Notes: generated by a model not told the origin, from the sequence alone. A stretch of DNA of 35,193 nucleotides from Clostridiales bacterium (GCA_022508485.1 JAFLVD010000020.1:1-35193), one strand, 5' to 3'. Shown: positions 7,583 through 15,605, numbered from the stretch's first letter. A program made the numbers and translations.

Positions 7583-9787
7583 ATGAAAACGTATGAGATT
7601 GTAAAAGCGTTTGCTATGGGCGAATACGAAAAGGCGGCGGATCTTCTTACCCATGCCGCAAAAAACGGCGACGCCGAGGCTATGCACTGCCTTGCCATTT
7701 GCTATTCGAGAGGACTCGGCGTAAAGCAGGATATAGGCGCGGCGTTTAAGTGGTACCGCAAAGCCTCAGAGCACGGCGGACAGGAAGCGCAAAAGGCGTA
7801 CGAGGATTTCGACCGCCAGATTAGGCTTGCCGACGACTCGGCGATACTCGACGGCACGGATATGCGTTTCAGAGGCGCAGGCGAGAGGCCTATTACGAGC
7901 GACGAGTTTTTTCCGCAGCCCGTACACGTAGAATTTAACGACGACGGCATAGAAACGGCAAACGGCGTTTTATCGCCGTCCGCCGCGTTAGGTCATACAT
8001 ACAAAAGGTACGACTACGAGGCGCCGCCTATCGAGCTTCTCGCTAAGTACGAGTTAAGCTCGATTTCGACGGACGAGGTCGAAGAAACGAAAAGCAAACT
8101 TGCCGAGATATTAAGCAGCCTTCTTAAAACGACGGTAAAGGTAATCAACGTGCTTCACGGACCTACCGTTACAAGGTACGAGGTGGAAGTGCCGTTCGGC
8201 GTTTCCTTTAAGGCGATAAACAATTCCGCCGCGGAAATCGAGTACGAGCTTGCCGCGGTATCGCACATTCGCATAGAGGCGCCCATACCCGGAAAGCGCG
8301 CCATAGGCTTCGATATTCCAAACGTGCGCCGTTCCGTAGTGGGGCTTCGCGAAATGCTCTCGTCGGGCGAGTTTCTCACCGCAAAAAGCGGACTCACTTT
8401 CCCGGTAGGCAAAAACGTGGAAAAGTCAGTGGTGCTGTGCGATTTGAAAAAGATTCCCCACCTTCTTATAGCCGGGCAGACGGGAAGCGGTAAGAGCGAG
8501 TTCCTTCACTCGATGATCGTAGGGCTTATGTATAAATCAAGCCCCGACGACGTAAGGTTTATTTTAATCGACCCCAAGCGCGTCGAGTTTAGCGCGTTTG
8601 CGCACATGCCCCACCTTCTGTTCGACAAAGTTCTATACGAGCCGGACGAGACGCTTGCCGCGTTAAAGTGGGTGATTATCGAAATGGAAAACCGATATTC
8701 GCAGTTTAGCAAAATGGGCGCTACCAATCTCGATAAGTACAACGCGCACGAGGACGTCGTTAACGGCAGGTACACAAAGCTGCCCGAAATAGTAATCGTA
8801 ATCGACGAGATTGCCGACATTATGCAATCGAACCGTAAAGGCGAGATAGAGGAAAAGATAAAGACAATTTCCGCAAAAGCGCGCGCCGCAGGCATTCATC
8901 TTGTCATCGCCACGCAGCGCCCCTGCCGCGACGTTATTACCGGCACGATAAAAGCCAATCTTTCGAGCCGCGTGGCGTTTAAGGTTTCTTCGCAAATCGA
9001 TTCCCGTATCATTCTCGACACCGAAGGCGCGGAAATGCTTTCGGGTAACGGCGATATGCTGTATTTCCCGATCGACTATTCCGGTCCCATGCGCGTTCAG
9101 GGCGCGTACGTCGCCTCGCAAGAGGTTTTGGCGGTAGTCGAGTACCTAAATGGAAAGTATGCGCCCGACTTTAATACCGGCGCGGAAAAGTATATCGAAG
9201 AGAACGGACGGGGCGAGTTTTCTTTTGCGACTGCGACGGGCGGCGGGGAAAATGACGCGCTTTTCGGCGAAGTGTTGAAGCTTGCCGTTAAAAACGGGTG
9301 CATCTCCGTTTCCACCATTCAAAGATCTTTTTCAATCGGCTACGCACGCGCGGCGCGCATGGTCGACGCTCTCCAAGATCTCGGATATATAGGTCCCTCC
9401 ACCGCCAACGGCAAAGCGCGCGACGTGCTTATCACGTCCGACCGGCTCGCAGAGATTTTGGGTGAACAACCCGAAGAATCCGAACAACCCGAAGAGGAGG
9501 AAGACCCTCGTTCTGCCGAGGTCGAATCCTCGCCCGTTTCCGCGCCGCCTGTACCCGGCGATCCCGATTACGACGAGCTTCTCGCCGACGTTGTGGAAAT
9601 GGTTATAAAAACGGGAAAGGTAACGGTGTCGTCCGTTCAAAGAAAGTTTACCATAGGCTACGCGCGCTCGGCGCGTATAATCGACGCTATCGAAAAGCTC
9701 GGCTACATCGGACCGGCCACTACAATTCCGCGCGCGGTGTACATTACTCGGGAACAGTACAAAGAGCTTTTCGGCAAGGATATTTAG
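7583..9787 (+). CDS. Soluble SLR-FtsK/SpoIIIE fusion with two gamma domains
   Basis: The protein has 734 residues from the ATG at 7583; GGAGG at 7572-7576 has normal spacing to this start and none to the ATG at 7577. Residues 5-75 are an SLR segment (ICYSRGLGVKQDIGAAFKWYRKA). An alpha/beta FtsK motor follows at about 145-540: Walker A GQTGSGKS at 298-305, the DPKRVEFS segment, Walker B VIVIDEIAD with D408 and E409, and ATQRP followed by TGTIKANL. Two winged-helix gamma domains lie at about 558-618 and 664-728, each with an IGYARxAR(M/I)(V/I)DA helix. FtsK/SpoIIIE motors pump double-stranded DNA, and gamma domains read KOPS/SRS-like sites. There are no N-terminal membrane helices, so this is a cytosolic motor with protein-binding repeats in place of the membrane anchor. 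Confidence 0.9.
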   Translation: MKTYEIVKAFAMGEYEKAADLLTHAAKNGDAEAMHCLAICYSRGLGVKQDIGAAFKWYRKASEHGGQEAQKAYEDFDRQIRLADDSAILDGTDMRFRGAGERPITSDEFFPQPVHVEFNDDGIETANGVLSPSAALGHTYKRYDYEAPPIELLAKYELSSISTDEVEETKSKLAEILSSLLKTTVKVINVLHGPTVTRYEVEVPFGVSFKAINNSAAEIEYELAAVSHIRIEAPIPGKRAIGFDIPNVRRSVVGLREMLSSGEFLTAKSGLTFPVGKNVEKSVVLCDLKKIPHLLIAGQTGSGKSEFLHSMIVGLMYKSSPDDVRFILIDPKRVEFSAFAHMPHLLFDKVLYEPDETLAALKWVIIEMENRYSQFSKMGATNLDKYNAHEDVVNGRYTKLPEIVIVIDEIADIMQSNRKGEIEEKIKTISAKARAAGIHLVIATQRPCRDVITGTIKANLSSRVAFKVSSQIDSRIILDTEGAEMLSGNGDMLYFPIDYSGPMRVQGAYVASQEVLAVVEYLNGKYAPDFNTGAEKYIEENGRGEFSFATATGGGENDALFGEVLKLAVKNGCISVSTIQRSFSIGYARAARMVDALQDLGYIGPSTANGKARDVLITSDRLAEILGEQPEESEQPEEEEDPRSAEVESSPVSAPPVPGDPDYDELLADVVEMVIKTGKVTVSSVQRKFTIGYARSARIIDAIEKLGYIGPATTIPRAVYITREQYKELFGKDI

Positions 9788-9803
9788 GACTGAGGTAAAC
9801 AAG

Positions 9804-10067
9804 ATGAATGAAATACTTAAAAGGTTCGTCGGAAAGGCGGTCTTATACAAAAACCGACCGGCGTACGTCGAGCGAGTAACCGCGGAATATGTTTACGTTC
9901 GGCAAGCGACGGAATTCGGAGTGTCGTTCTATCGGCTCGTTACAGGATCAGACCCTCACGACAACGCCGTCGAAAGAGGGGAAGTCGTATTTGACGACCC
10001 GTCGCTTACCGCCGAGTTTATCAACGAATACGCGGCGGCGGTCGCCGCACAACCGGACAAAAAATAA
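9804..10067 (+). CDS. Small hypothetical protein after SLR-FtsK
   Basis: The 87-residue product is not recognised. It starts 16 bp after the SLR-FtsK stop, with GAGGT seven nt before the ATG, so it is probably cotranscribed and made with the motor. The first half looks like beta strands (GKAVLYKNRPAYVERVTAEY, then VYVRQATEFGVSFYRL), and the second half is acidic and helical (SLTAEFINEYAAAVAA). It has no signal peptide or cysteine. A role as accessory subunit of the motor is only a guess from position. Confidence 0.7.
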   Translation: MNEILKRFVGKAVLYKNRPAYVERVTAEYVYVRQATEFGVSFYRLVTGSDPHDNAVERGEVVFDDPSLTAEFINEYAAAVAAQPDKK

Positions 10068-10108
10068 CCTTTTGTCGAATTCTTTGTAAGTTTATAGCCG
10101 AAACTCGC

Positions 10109-10137
10109 TTGACGGTGTGGGTTTTATATGATAAAAT
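10109..10137 (+). promoter_or_regulatory. Promoter of the small gene at 10210
   Basis: TTGACG at 10109-10114 and TAAAAT at 10132-10137 have a 17-nt spacer. The leader would be about 66 nt. Confidence 0.6.
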
Positions 10138-10209
10138 AAATACGCAAAATTATTTAAATACACGCTTTTTTACGCCAAATAAGCTGTATTTGTATTGAGA
10201 GAGGACAAA

Positions 10210-10437
10210 ATGTTTAAGAAAAAAGCTTCCACTTACTACTACATTACCAAAGACCAAGAGGACGGAAAAAAGGAAGTCGTCGCTATGGTCAAGGGTACCG
10301 AGGACGACGCGCGCAAACGCTTTAACGAGATTGTCAATGCGCAAATCGAGGAATACCACGTTCTTAAAACGCTCGATAAGTGGCGCGTAATCCGCCTTTT
10401 CGACTCGGACGACGTTCAGATCGCCCAGGAAGGCTGA
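10210..10437 (+). CDS. Small hypothetical protein
   Basis: The 75-residue product starts at the ATG at 10210 with GAGAGAGG upstream; a TTG at 10195 in the same frame overlaps that site and is less likely. It is basic at the N-terminus (MFKKKASTYYYITKDQ), then has a helix (DDARKRFNEIVNAQIEEY) and a strand with WRVIRLFDSDD. I do not recognise the family. It is a separate transcription unit ending near the terminator at 10509-10533. Confidence 0.7.
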   Translation: MFKKKASTYYYITKDQEDGKKEVVAMVKGTEDDARKRFNEIVNAQIEEYHVLKTLDKWRVIRLFDSDDVQIAQEG

Positions 10438-10508
10438 TAGGCTTTTTCAATCCTTTCCACGTCGACGCCCGTTAGTTCGGGAGTTTTATAATACTTTCGG
10501 CACAAAAG

Positions 10509-10533
10509 AATCAGTCGTTACGACTGATTTTTT
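10509..10533. terminator. Terminator between convergent genes
   Basis: AATCAGTCG (10509-10517) and CGACTGATT (10521-10529) form a perfect 9-bp stem with a TTA loop, followed by T on the plus strand and by TCTTTT on the minus strand. It can serve both the small gene at 10210 and the flavin reductase gene on the minus strand. Confidence 0.8.
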
Positions 10534-10556
10534 ATTGCGGATTTGCGCGGTCGGAG

Positions 10557-11051
10557 TTACTTTATCCGATAGGACTTTACCGCTTCGCCCACAAACAGCG
10601 TGTGCGGAGTTTTGTTCGAAAACAGGTCGGGGATTACGCAGTTTATGTTTTCGGGCGGAATTGTCGCTATCACCTTGCACTCGACTATTAAGCCGCATTC
10701 ACCGATTATGTACGAGTCTATCTCTTTTGCGCGCTTGGGGTGGAGGCCGAGCGTTTCGAATTTGTTCGTCTTAAAGCCGGACATCGTGTCGCACAGCGAA
10801 ATTTCGGTGCGCATATCGCGCGCCGACGACGGAACGTTAAGTGCGAAGCAGCCGGTATCGGTAACGATTTTGTACGAGTATTTTATGCTTCTTATAGGCA
10901 GGATAAAAACTTCACGACCCCACAGCACACCCATAGTGCCCCAGTGAGTAACCATTATATTGGGCGTTTTTGTGCCGCAGGTTACAAATACGCCCGTTTC
11001 CTTAACGCTGTTTAAAAGCGCCGCTCTGTCCTTGTCCTGTAAAACGCTCAT
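10557..11051 (-). CDS. Flavin reductase-like FMN-binding protein
   Basis: This 164-residue protein matches the flavin reductase-like (split-barrel FMN-binding) family: an N-terminal GVFVTCGTKTPNIMVTHWG segment, a strand with REVFILPIRSIKYSYKIV, then TGCFALNVPS and a later GLIVECKV strand. Family members bind FMN and reduce flavin or other acceptors with NAD(P)H. Substrate cannot be inferred. It is a single-gene unit with its own promoter at 11086-11114 and a palindrome next to the -35 box. The ribosome binding site (GGCGGA) is modest. Confidence 0.75.
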   Translation of the reverse strand: MSVLQDKDRAALLNSVKETGVFVTCGTKTPNIMVTHWGTMGVLWGREVFILPIRSIKYSYKIVTDTGCFALNVPSSARDMRTEISLCDTMSGFKTNKFETLGLHPKRAKEIDSYIIGECGLIVECKVIATIPPENINCVIPDLFSNKTPHTLFVGEAVKSYRIK

Positions 11052-11085
11052 GATATTCCGCCGATATTATTTTACTATCGCTACG

Positions 11086-11114
11086 ATTATAGCATAACAT
11101 TTATCCTTATTCAA
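11086..11114 (-). promoter_or_regulatory. Promoter of the flavin reductase gene
   Basis: On the minus strand TTGAAT (11114-11109) and TATAAT (11091-11086) are separated by 17 nt, with a TGC extension before the -10 box. Confidence 0.65.
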
Positions 11115-11117
11115 TAC

Positions 11118-11138
11118 CTTTGACGAAAATCGTCAAAG
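11118..11138. promoter_or_regulatory. Palindrome adjoining the flavin reductase promoter
   Basis: CTTTGACGA and TCGTCAAAG are perfect 9-bp arms with a 3-nt centre, placed 3 bp upstream of the minus-strand -35 box. The position suits a regulator site. On the plus strand it is followed by CA and seven T, so it could instead terminate an unseen plus-strand transcript. Confidence 0.45.
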
Positions 11139-11169
11139 CATTTTTTTGCCGTTAAGTATCGACAGAAAA

Positions 11170-11199
11170 TTGACCAAACGCAAAGAACTGTGTTATAAT
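11170..11199 (+). promoter_or_regulatory. Promoter upstream of pfkA
   Basis: TTGACC at 11170-11175 and TATAAT at 11194-11199 are 18 nt apart, and the -10 box is extended (TGT before it). The -10 region is duplicated at 11314-11348. The gap 11052-11385 holds no gene. Confidence 0.6.
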
Positions 11200-11224
11200 A
11201 TTGCAGTAGCGATTGCTTTGCAAT
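11190..11224 (+). repeat. Direct repeat copy 1 (extended -10 box and leader)
   Basis: This 35-nt segment, beginning GTGTTATAATATTGCAGTAG, recurs at 11314-11348 with three substitutions. The copies are offset by 124 nt and flank a chain of hairpins. Confidence 0.75.
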
Positions 11225-11310
11225 CGCGGCGCTTTTCGCGCCGTGCGCCTACGGCGCGACTGCCATATTGAATCACGGCGCAAAAATGCCATTGCAAGCA
11301 AGCATTTTTG
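11209..11310. repeat. Chain of four small hairpins
   Basis: Perfect stems follow one another: 11209-11216 with 11220-11227 (8 bp), 11227-11232 with 11238-11243 (6 bp), 11245-11249 with 11253-11257 (5 bp), and 11281-11289 with 11302-11310 (9 bp, 12-nt loop). It resembles the chain at 26199-26387 and fits a non-coding repeat element. Confidence 0.6.
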
Positions 11311-11313
11311 TTT

Positions 11314-11348
11314 GTGTTATAATATAGCAGTAGTGATTGCCTTGCAAT
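11314..11348 (+). repeat. Direct repeat copy 2 upstream of pfkA
   Basis: Copy 2 keeps the extended -10 box (TATAAT 11318-11323) but lacks a good -35 box. It lies 37 nt before the pfkA start and may be a second, weaker promoter. Confidence 0.65.
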
Positions 11349-11385
11349 AAAAAAGCGGCATAAAGCCGAATAAATCGGAGGAAGT

Positions 11386-12450
11386 ATGAAAATCGGTATT
11401 CTTACGTCGGGAGGAGACTGCCCCGGACTTAACGCGGTTATTCGCGGAATAGGCAAGTATTGCTTTAACAACATTAAAAACTGCGAGATTGTCGGTATCG
11501 CCGACGGCTACGGCGGACTTATCCGCGGCGAGTGCCACGAGATGAAAAAATCGGATTTTTCGGGTATTCTCACGCTCGGCGGCACCATACTCGGCACCTC
11601 TCGTCAGCCGTTTAAGCTTATGACGGTGGAGGACGAAAACAACGTGTCCCGTCTTAAACTTATGAAGCAGAACTACAAAAAAATGGGCTTGGACTGCCTG
11701 CTTACTTTGGGCGGCGCCGGCACGCACAAAACGGCGGCGCTTCTTTCCGCCGAGGGCTGCAACGTTATAGGGCTTCCCAAAACGATAGATAACGATATTT
11801 GGGGCACCGACGTTACGTTCGGCTTCCATACCGCGGTGGATATAGCCACCGAGTGCATCGACAGGCTTCACACCACGGCGGCAAGCCACGGCAGAACGAT
11901 GCTCGTAGAGATTATGGGCAACAAGGCCGGCTGGCTCACGCTGTATTCGGGGCTTGCCGGCGGCGCGGATATAATACTGCTTCCCGAAATTCCGTTCTCG
12001 CCCGAAAAGGTGGCAAAGGCGGTCGAAAAGCGCGCCGACTCGGGCAAGGCGTTCAGTATCGTCGCGGTCGCGGAGGGCGCCATGACGATAGAAGAGTCCA
12101 AGATGAAAAAGAAGGAACGCGCCGAAAAGCGCGGCGACGCCACTACCATTACGCAGTGGCTCAGTAAGTACGTTTCCGAAAAGGCAAACGTAGAGGCGCG
12201 CGTTGTCGTGCCCGGACACATTCAGCGCGGCGGAAGCCCTTCCGCATACGACAGGGTGCTTTCCACCGAATTCGGCTCGTTTGCCGGCAAGCTTATTAAA
12301 GACGAGCATTACGGCGTTACCGTTGCTATGGTCAAGGGCAAGGTAACGTACAACGCGCTTAGCGAGATTGCCGGAAAGGCGAAGCTCGTTCCCACCGACT
12401 GCCAAGAGATAAAAACGGGCGAGAGCATAGGCATTTCGTTCGGTCGATAA
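11386..12450 (+). CDS. pfkA: 6-phosphofructokinase
   Basis: This 354-residue cytosolic enzyme phosphorylates fructose 6-phosphate in glycolysis. It has GGDCPGLN at 9-16, PKTIDND at 131-137 with catalytic D135, the EIMGNKAGW segment and PGHIQRGGSPSAYDR near the C-terminus. The phosphoryl donor is uncertain. In the usual GGDG motif the third residue, which coordinates magnesium, is Ala here (GGAG at 109-112). The fourth is Gly, as in ATP enzymes, while K132 in PKT is the residue typical of pyrophosphate enzymes. The same mixture occurs in the divergent long clade of PFKs. GGAGG precedes the ATG. The gene heads a pfkA-ppx-ppk1 operon. Confidence 0.9.
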   Translation: MKIGILTSGGDCPGLNAVIRGIGKYCFNNIKNCEIVGIADGYGGLIRGECHEMKKSDFSGILTLGGTILGTSRQPFKLMTVEDENNVSRLKLMKQNYKKMGLDCLLTLGGAGTHKTAALLSAEGCNVIGLPKTIDNDIWGTDVTFGFHTAVDIATECIDRLHTTAASHGRTMLVEIMGNKAGWLTLYSGLAGGADIILLPEIPFSPEKVAKAVEKRADSGKAFSIVAVAEGAMTIEESKMKKKERAEKRGDATTITQWLSKYVSEKANVEARVVVPGHIQRGGSPSAYDRVLSTEFGSFAGKLIKDEHYGVTVAMVKGKVTYNALSEIAGKAKLVPTDCQEIKTGESIGISFGR

Positions 12451-12465
12451 ATTAAGGAGTTAAAC

Positions 12466-13533
12466 ATGAAGTGTGCTGTAATAGACATGAGCTCGACGGG
12501 CGTGTCTACCGTCGTTGCGGAATGCGACGACGGAAAAATCACCGAGATTCTTTATAAGGACCGCACCAACATTTCGGTTATAGAATACCTCGAGGGCAGA
12601 AACCTCTCGCGGCGCGGTATAGAAAAGCTTATCGACGCGTTAATAGCCGCAAGGGCGGCATCTAAGGCACTCGGCGCCGAAACGCTGTACGTTATTTCCA
12701 CCGCGGCGCTTAGGCATATAGATAACCTCGAGGTCGTTGCGGAAAATATTCGCACACGGACCGGCATGGTTATAAACCACCTCGACGGCAAAACCGAAGC
12801 GTACTGCGACCACATGTCTAACCGCAAGTACAGCGTGTACGAGCGCGCCGTCATGATAGATATAGGCGGCGGCAGCGTGGAAATAGGCGACCTTTCGAGC
12901 GACAAGCGCAGCGATATGATTTGCCTCGACTTCGGACCGTTAAAGCTCAGAAACAAATACGTCGCCGACATTTATCCCACCGTCGACGAGGCCAAGAAAA
13001 TCAAAAAGTTTTTACGCAAAAAGTGCGACGAGGTTCTGCCCAAAAAGTGCGCGTTTAACACCGCGGTGCTTGTAGGCTCTATCAACGACGCCATTTACGC
13101 GGTGTACAAGGAATACTGCGATAAGAAAAAAACGGACACAACCTTTACCTACGGCAGGTATAAAAAGTTTGTGGAAATGCTCTTAACCTCGGACGAGCGC
13201 ACTCGGCTTATAATGAAGGCGGCGCCCGAAAAGATAAACGTACTGCCCGTCTCAGCCATAATACTGAAAGAGCTTTTAAAACGCTTTAAGCTCGACAACA
13301 TAGTAATAAGCGACGCCGGCGTTAAGGAAGGGTTTTTGGCGCTCGTGCTTGCCGGCGTGGAAAACGGGGTGGCGGTAGACCTTGCTTCGCCCGTCCCACT
13401 GTACGCTCAAACGGAACCTGAGCCTGTAAAAAAGAAAGCCGGAAAATCGAGCGGACAGAAAAAACAAGCCGACAAAAAATCGGCGGGTAAAGAAACAAAG
13501 AAAGCGACAAAAAAAGAAACCAAAAAAAGCTAA
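12466..13533 (+). CDS. ppx: Ppx/GppA-family exopolyphosphatase with lysine-rich tail
   Basis: The 355-residue protein has the actin-like ASKHA fold of Ppx/GppA phosphatases: an N-terminal AVIDMSSTGVSTVVAE phosphate loop, VISTAALRHIDN, the GKTEAYCDH region with the presumed catalytic Glu, and IDIGGGSVEI. Family members remove phosphate from polyphosphate or pppGpp. It is shorter than E. coli Ppx (about 513 residues) and lacks the C-terminal HD-type region. About 37 C-terminal residues are very rich in Lys, which could bind the polyanionic substrate. It starts 15 bp after pfkA with AAGGAG and lies 20 bp before ppk1, so synthesis and breakdown of polyphosphate share an operon. Confidence 0.85.
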   Translation: MKCAVIDMSSTGVSTVVAECDDGKITEILYKDRTNISVIEYLEGRNLSRRGIEKLIDALIAARAASKALGAETLYVISTAALRHIDNLEVVAENIRTRTGMVINHLDGKTEAYCDHMSNRKYSVYERAVMIDIGGGSVEIGDLSSDKRSDMICLDFGPLKLRNKYVADIYPTVDEAKKIKKFLRKKCDEVLPKKCAFNTAVLVGSINDAIYAVYKEYCDKKKTDTTFTYGRYKKFVEMLLTSDERTRLIMKAAPEKINVLPVSAIILKELLKRFKLDNIVISDAGVKEGFLALVLAGVENGVAVDLASPVPLYAQTEPEPVKKKAGKSSGQKKQADKKSAGKETKKATKKETKKS

Positions 13534-13553
13534 AAGCACCAAAGCGGTGAAAA

Positions 13554-15605
13554 ATGAACTCAGTAAAATTTATAAACGATATATATATCAACAGAGAATA
13601 TTCGTGGCTGCTCTTTAATAAGCGCGTCCTCGACCAGGCGACGGATAATACCAATCCGCTACTCGAGCGGTGCAAGTTTTTGTCTATCTTCCATTCCAAC
13701 TTCGACGAGTTTTTTATGGTGCGCGTGGGAAGCCTATTAAACGACGCAAAAATCAATCCCGATTCCACCGAAAACAAAACGGGGCTTACCGCCAAAAAGC
13801 AGGTGGAGGGCATACTCGAGTGCGCGAAAAAGTATTACGCGGAAGCGGACGGCGTGTACGTCAAGCTTAAACGCGAGCTTAACAAAGCCGGGCTGAAAAT
13901 CAAAAAGGGCGACGAGCTTAGCGACAAGCAAAGGCTTACGTGTAAGGCGTATTTCCGCACGCACGTTTTGCCCCTTCTTTCCCCGATGGTGCTCGACGCA
14001 AAACACCCCATGATGCGCTTCGAGTCCAATAACTGCTACATGGTTTTCGAGCTTAGCAAGTCGAATAGGGACATGTACGGCGTAATGGCGATAAGTCCGC
14101 GCATTCCGCGCACCTTCCGCATAGACGACGGCAAGGGCAAAAAGGCGAGCATAATCACGGCGGAAGAGCTTATTCGTTCCTTCGGATATACCGCGTTCGA
14201 CGGCTACGAGATAAAAAGCCAGGCGATGCTTCGCCTTACGCGAAACGCCGATTTCGACGCCAGCCTCGACGATAACGACATAGAGCGCGACTTCGACTTT
14301 TCCAAGTTCCTCATGCACAAAATAGAGCTTCGCGACACGCAGGACGCGGTGCGCTTACAGATAGACGAGGGCGCCGATTCCGTCAAGTCGTTCGTTTTAA
14401 AAACGCTCGGCATAAAAAAGCAGTTTTGCTTTGAAGTAAAGCACGCGTTCGATTATAAGTTTTTAATGTCGCTTGGAGGATATTTCAGCGAGGAAAAGAG
14501 CGCGGCGCTAAAATATAAGATTGCAAAGCCGAGGGTTTCGCCTGTTCCCGACGGCGCCAACATTATCGACGCCGTGCTTAATAAGGATATCTTTCTCGGC
14601 TACCCGTTCGACAGCATGGATACGCTTGTTCGCCTTCTCGATAAGTGCGCGGAGGACAGCCGCGTTGCGTCGATTAAGATAACCATTTACCGCTTGGACT
14701 CGCACTCGCGCATTGTGGAAGCGCTCAAAAAAGCGAGCGAAAACGGAAAAGACGTTACCGTAGTCATAGAGCTTTGTGCGCGCTTCGACGAGGAAAACAA
14801 CCTCTATTTTTCGGAAGTGTTAAAGGAAGCCGGTTGCACGATAATTTACGGCATGGGCAATTATAAGGTTCATTCCAAGATAATTTCAATCGTGCTTACC
14901 GACGGCGACGAAATAAAATACATCACTCATCTCGGCACGGGCAACTATAACGAGCAGACTTCGCGGCTTTACACCGACCTTAACATTATCACCGCCGACG
15001 ACGGGATAGGCAGGGACGCGGTCGCGTTTTTCAGAAATATCGCGATTTGCAACACCGACTACGACTACGAAAAGCTGTTAATCGCGCCCAAGTCGTTAAA
15101 AAGCGGACTGATTAAATATATCGAGCGCGAAACCGAAAAGGCGAAGTCGGGTAAAAAGGCGTACATCACCGCAAAAATGAACAGCCTCACCGACAAGACG
15201 ATAATCGACAAGCTCGTTGCGGCAAGCAAGGCCGGCGTTATAATAAAGCTTATCGTTCGCGGCATTTGCTGTATTCTTCCGGGCGTAGAGGGAAAGACCG
15301 AAAACATAAGCGTAATAAGCATTGTGGGAAGGTTCCTCGAACACTCGCGCGTGTACTGCTTCGGCGAGGGTGAGGACAGGGTTATGTTCATATCGAGCGC
15401 CGACCTTATGACGCGCAACACCGATAAACGCGTCGAGATAGCGACGCCGGTTTCGGGCGAGATAGCGGACAGAATTTACGGCATGGTTTATACCATGCTT
15501 AGCGATAACGTTAAGGCGCGCAGGCTTACCTCTAAGGGTAAGTACGTGCCGGTGGAATGCGTCGGCGAGCCGATAAACAGCCAGGAAAAGTTTCTTATCG
15601 GTTAA
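13554..15605 (+). CDS. ppk1: Polyphosphate kinase 1
   Basis: The 683-residue product has the full length of the PPK1 family (E. coli 688). It transfers the gamma phosphate of ATP reversibly to polyphosphate. The N-terminal domain starts with INREYSWLLFNKRVLDQA. The phospholipase D-like catalytic domains carry the autophosphorylated His at H440 in NYKVHSK and the second conserved His at H597 in LEHSR; THLGTGNYNEQTSRLYTD lies between. It is the third gene of the pfkA-ppx-ppk1 operon and ends before the strong terminator at 15716-15748. The ribosome binding site (GCGGTGA) is weak, and translation may depend on the operon. Confidence 0.95.
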   Translation: MNSVKFINDIYINREYSWLLFNKRVLDQATDNTNPLLERCKFLSIFHSNFDEFFMVRVGSLLNDAKINPDSTENKTGLTAKKQVEGILECAKKYYAEADGVYVKLKRELNKAGLKIKKGDELSDKQRLTCKAYFRTHVLPLLSPMVLDAKHPMMRFESNNCYMVFELSKSNRDMYGVMAISPRIPRTFRIDDGKGKKASIITAEELIRSFGYTAFDGYEIKSQAMLRLTRNADFDASLDDNDIERDFDFSKFLMHKIELRDTQDAVRLQIDEGADSVKSFVLKTLGIKKQFCFEVKHAFDYKFLMSLGGYFSEEKSAALKYKIAKPRVSPVPDGANIIDAVLNKDIFLGYPFDSMDTLVRLLDKCAEDSRVASIKITIYRLDSHSRIVEALKKASENGKDVTVVIELCARFDEENNLYFSEVLKEAGCTIIYGMGNYKVHSKIISIVLTDGDEIKYITHLGTGNYNEQTSRLYTDLNIITADDGIGRDAVAFFRNIAICNTDYDYEKLLIAPKSLKSGLIKYIERETEKAKSGKKAYITAKMNSLTDKTIIDKLVAASKAGVIIKLIVRGICCILPGVEGKTENISVISIVGRFLEHSRVYCFGEGEDRVMFISSADLMTRNTDKRVEIATPVSGEIADRIYGMVYTMLSDNVKARRLTSKGKYVPVECVGEPINSQEKFLIG

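Noticed and set aside
10481..10533. Possible small RNA from TATAAT at 10487 to the terminator
   Set aside because: There is no acceptable -35 box, and the transcript would be only about 35 nt.
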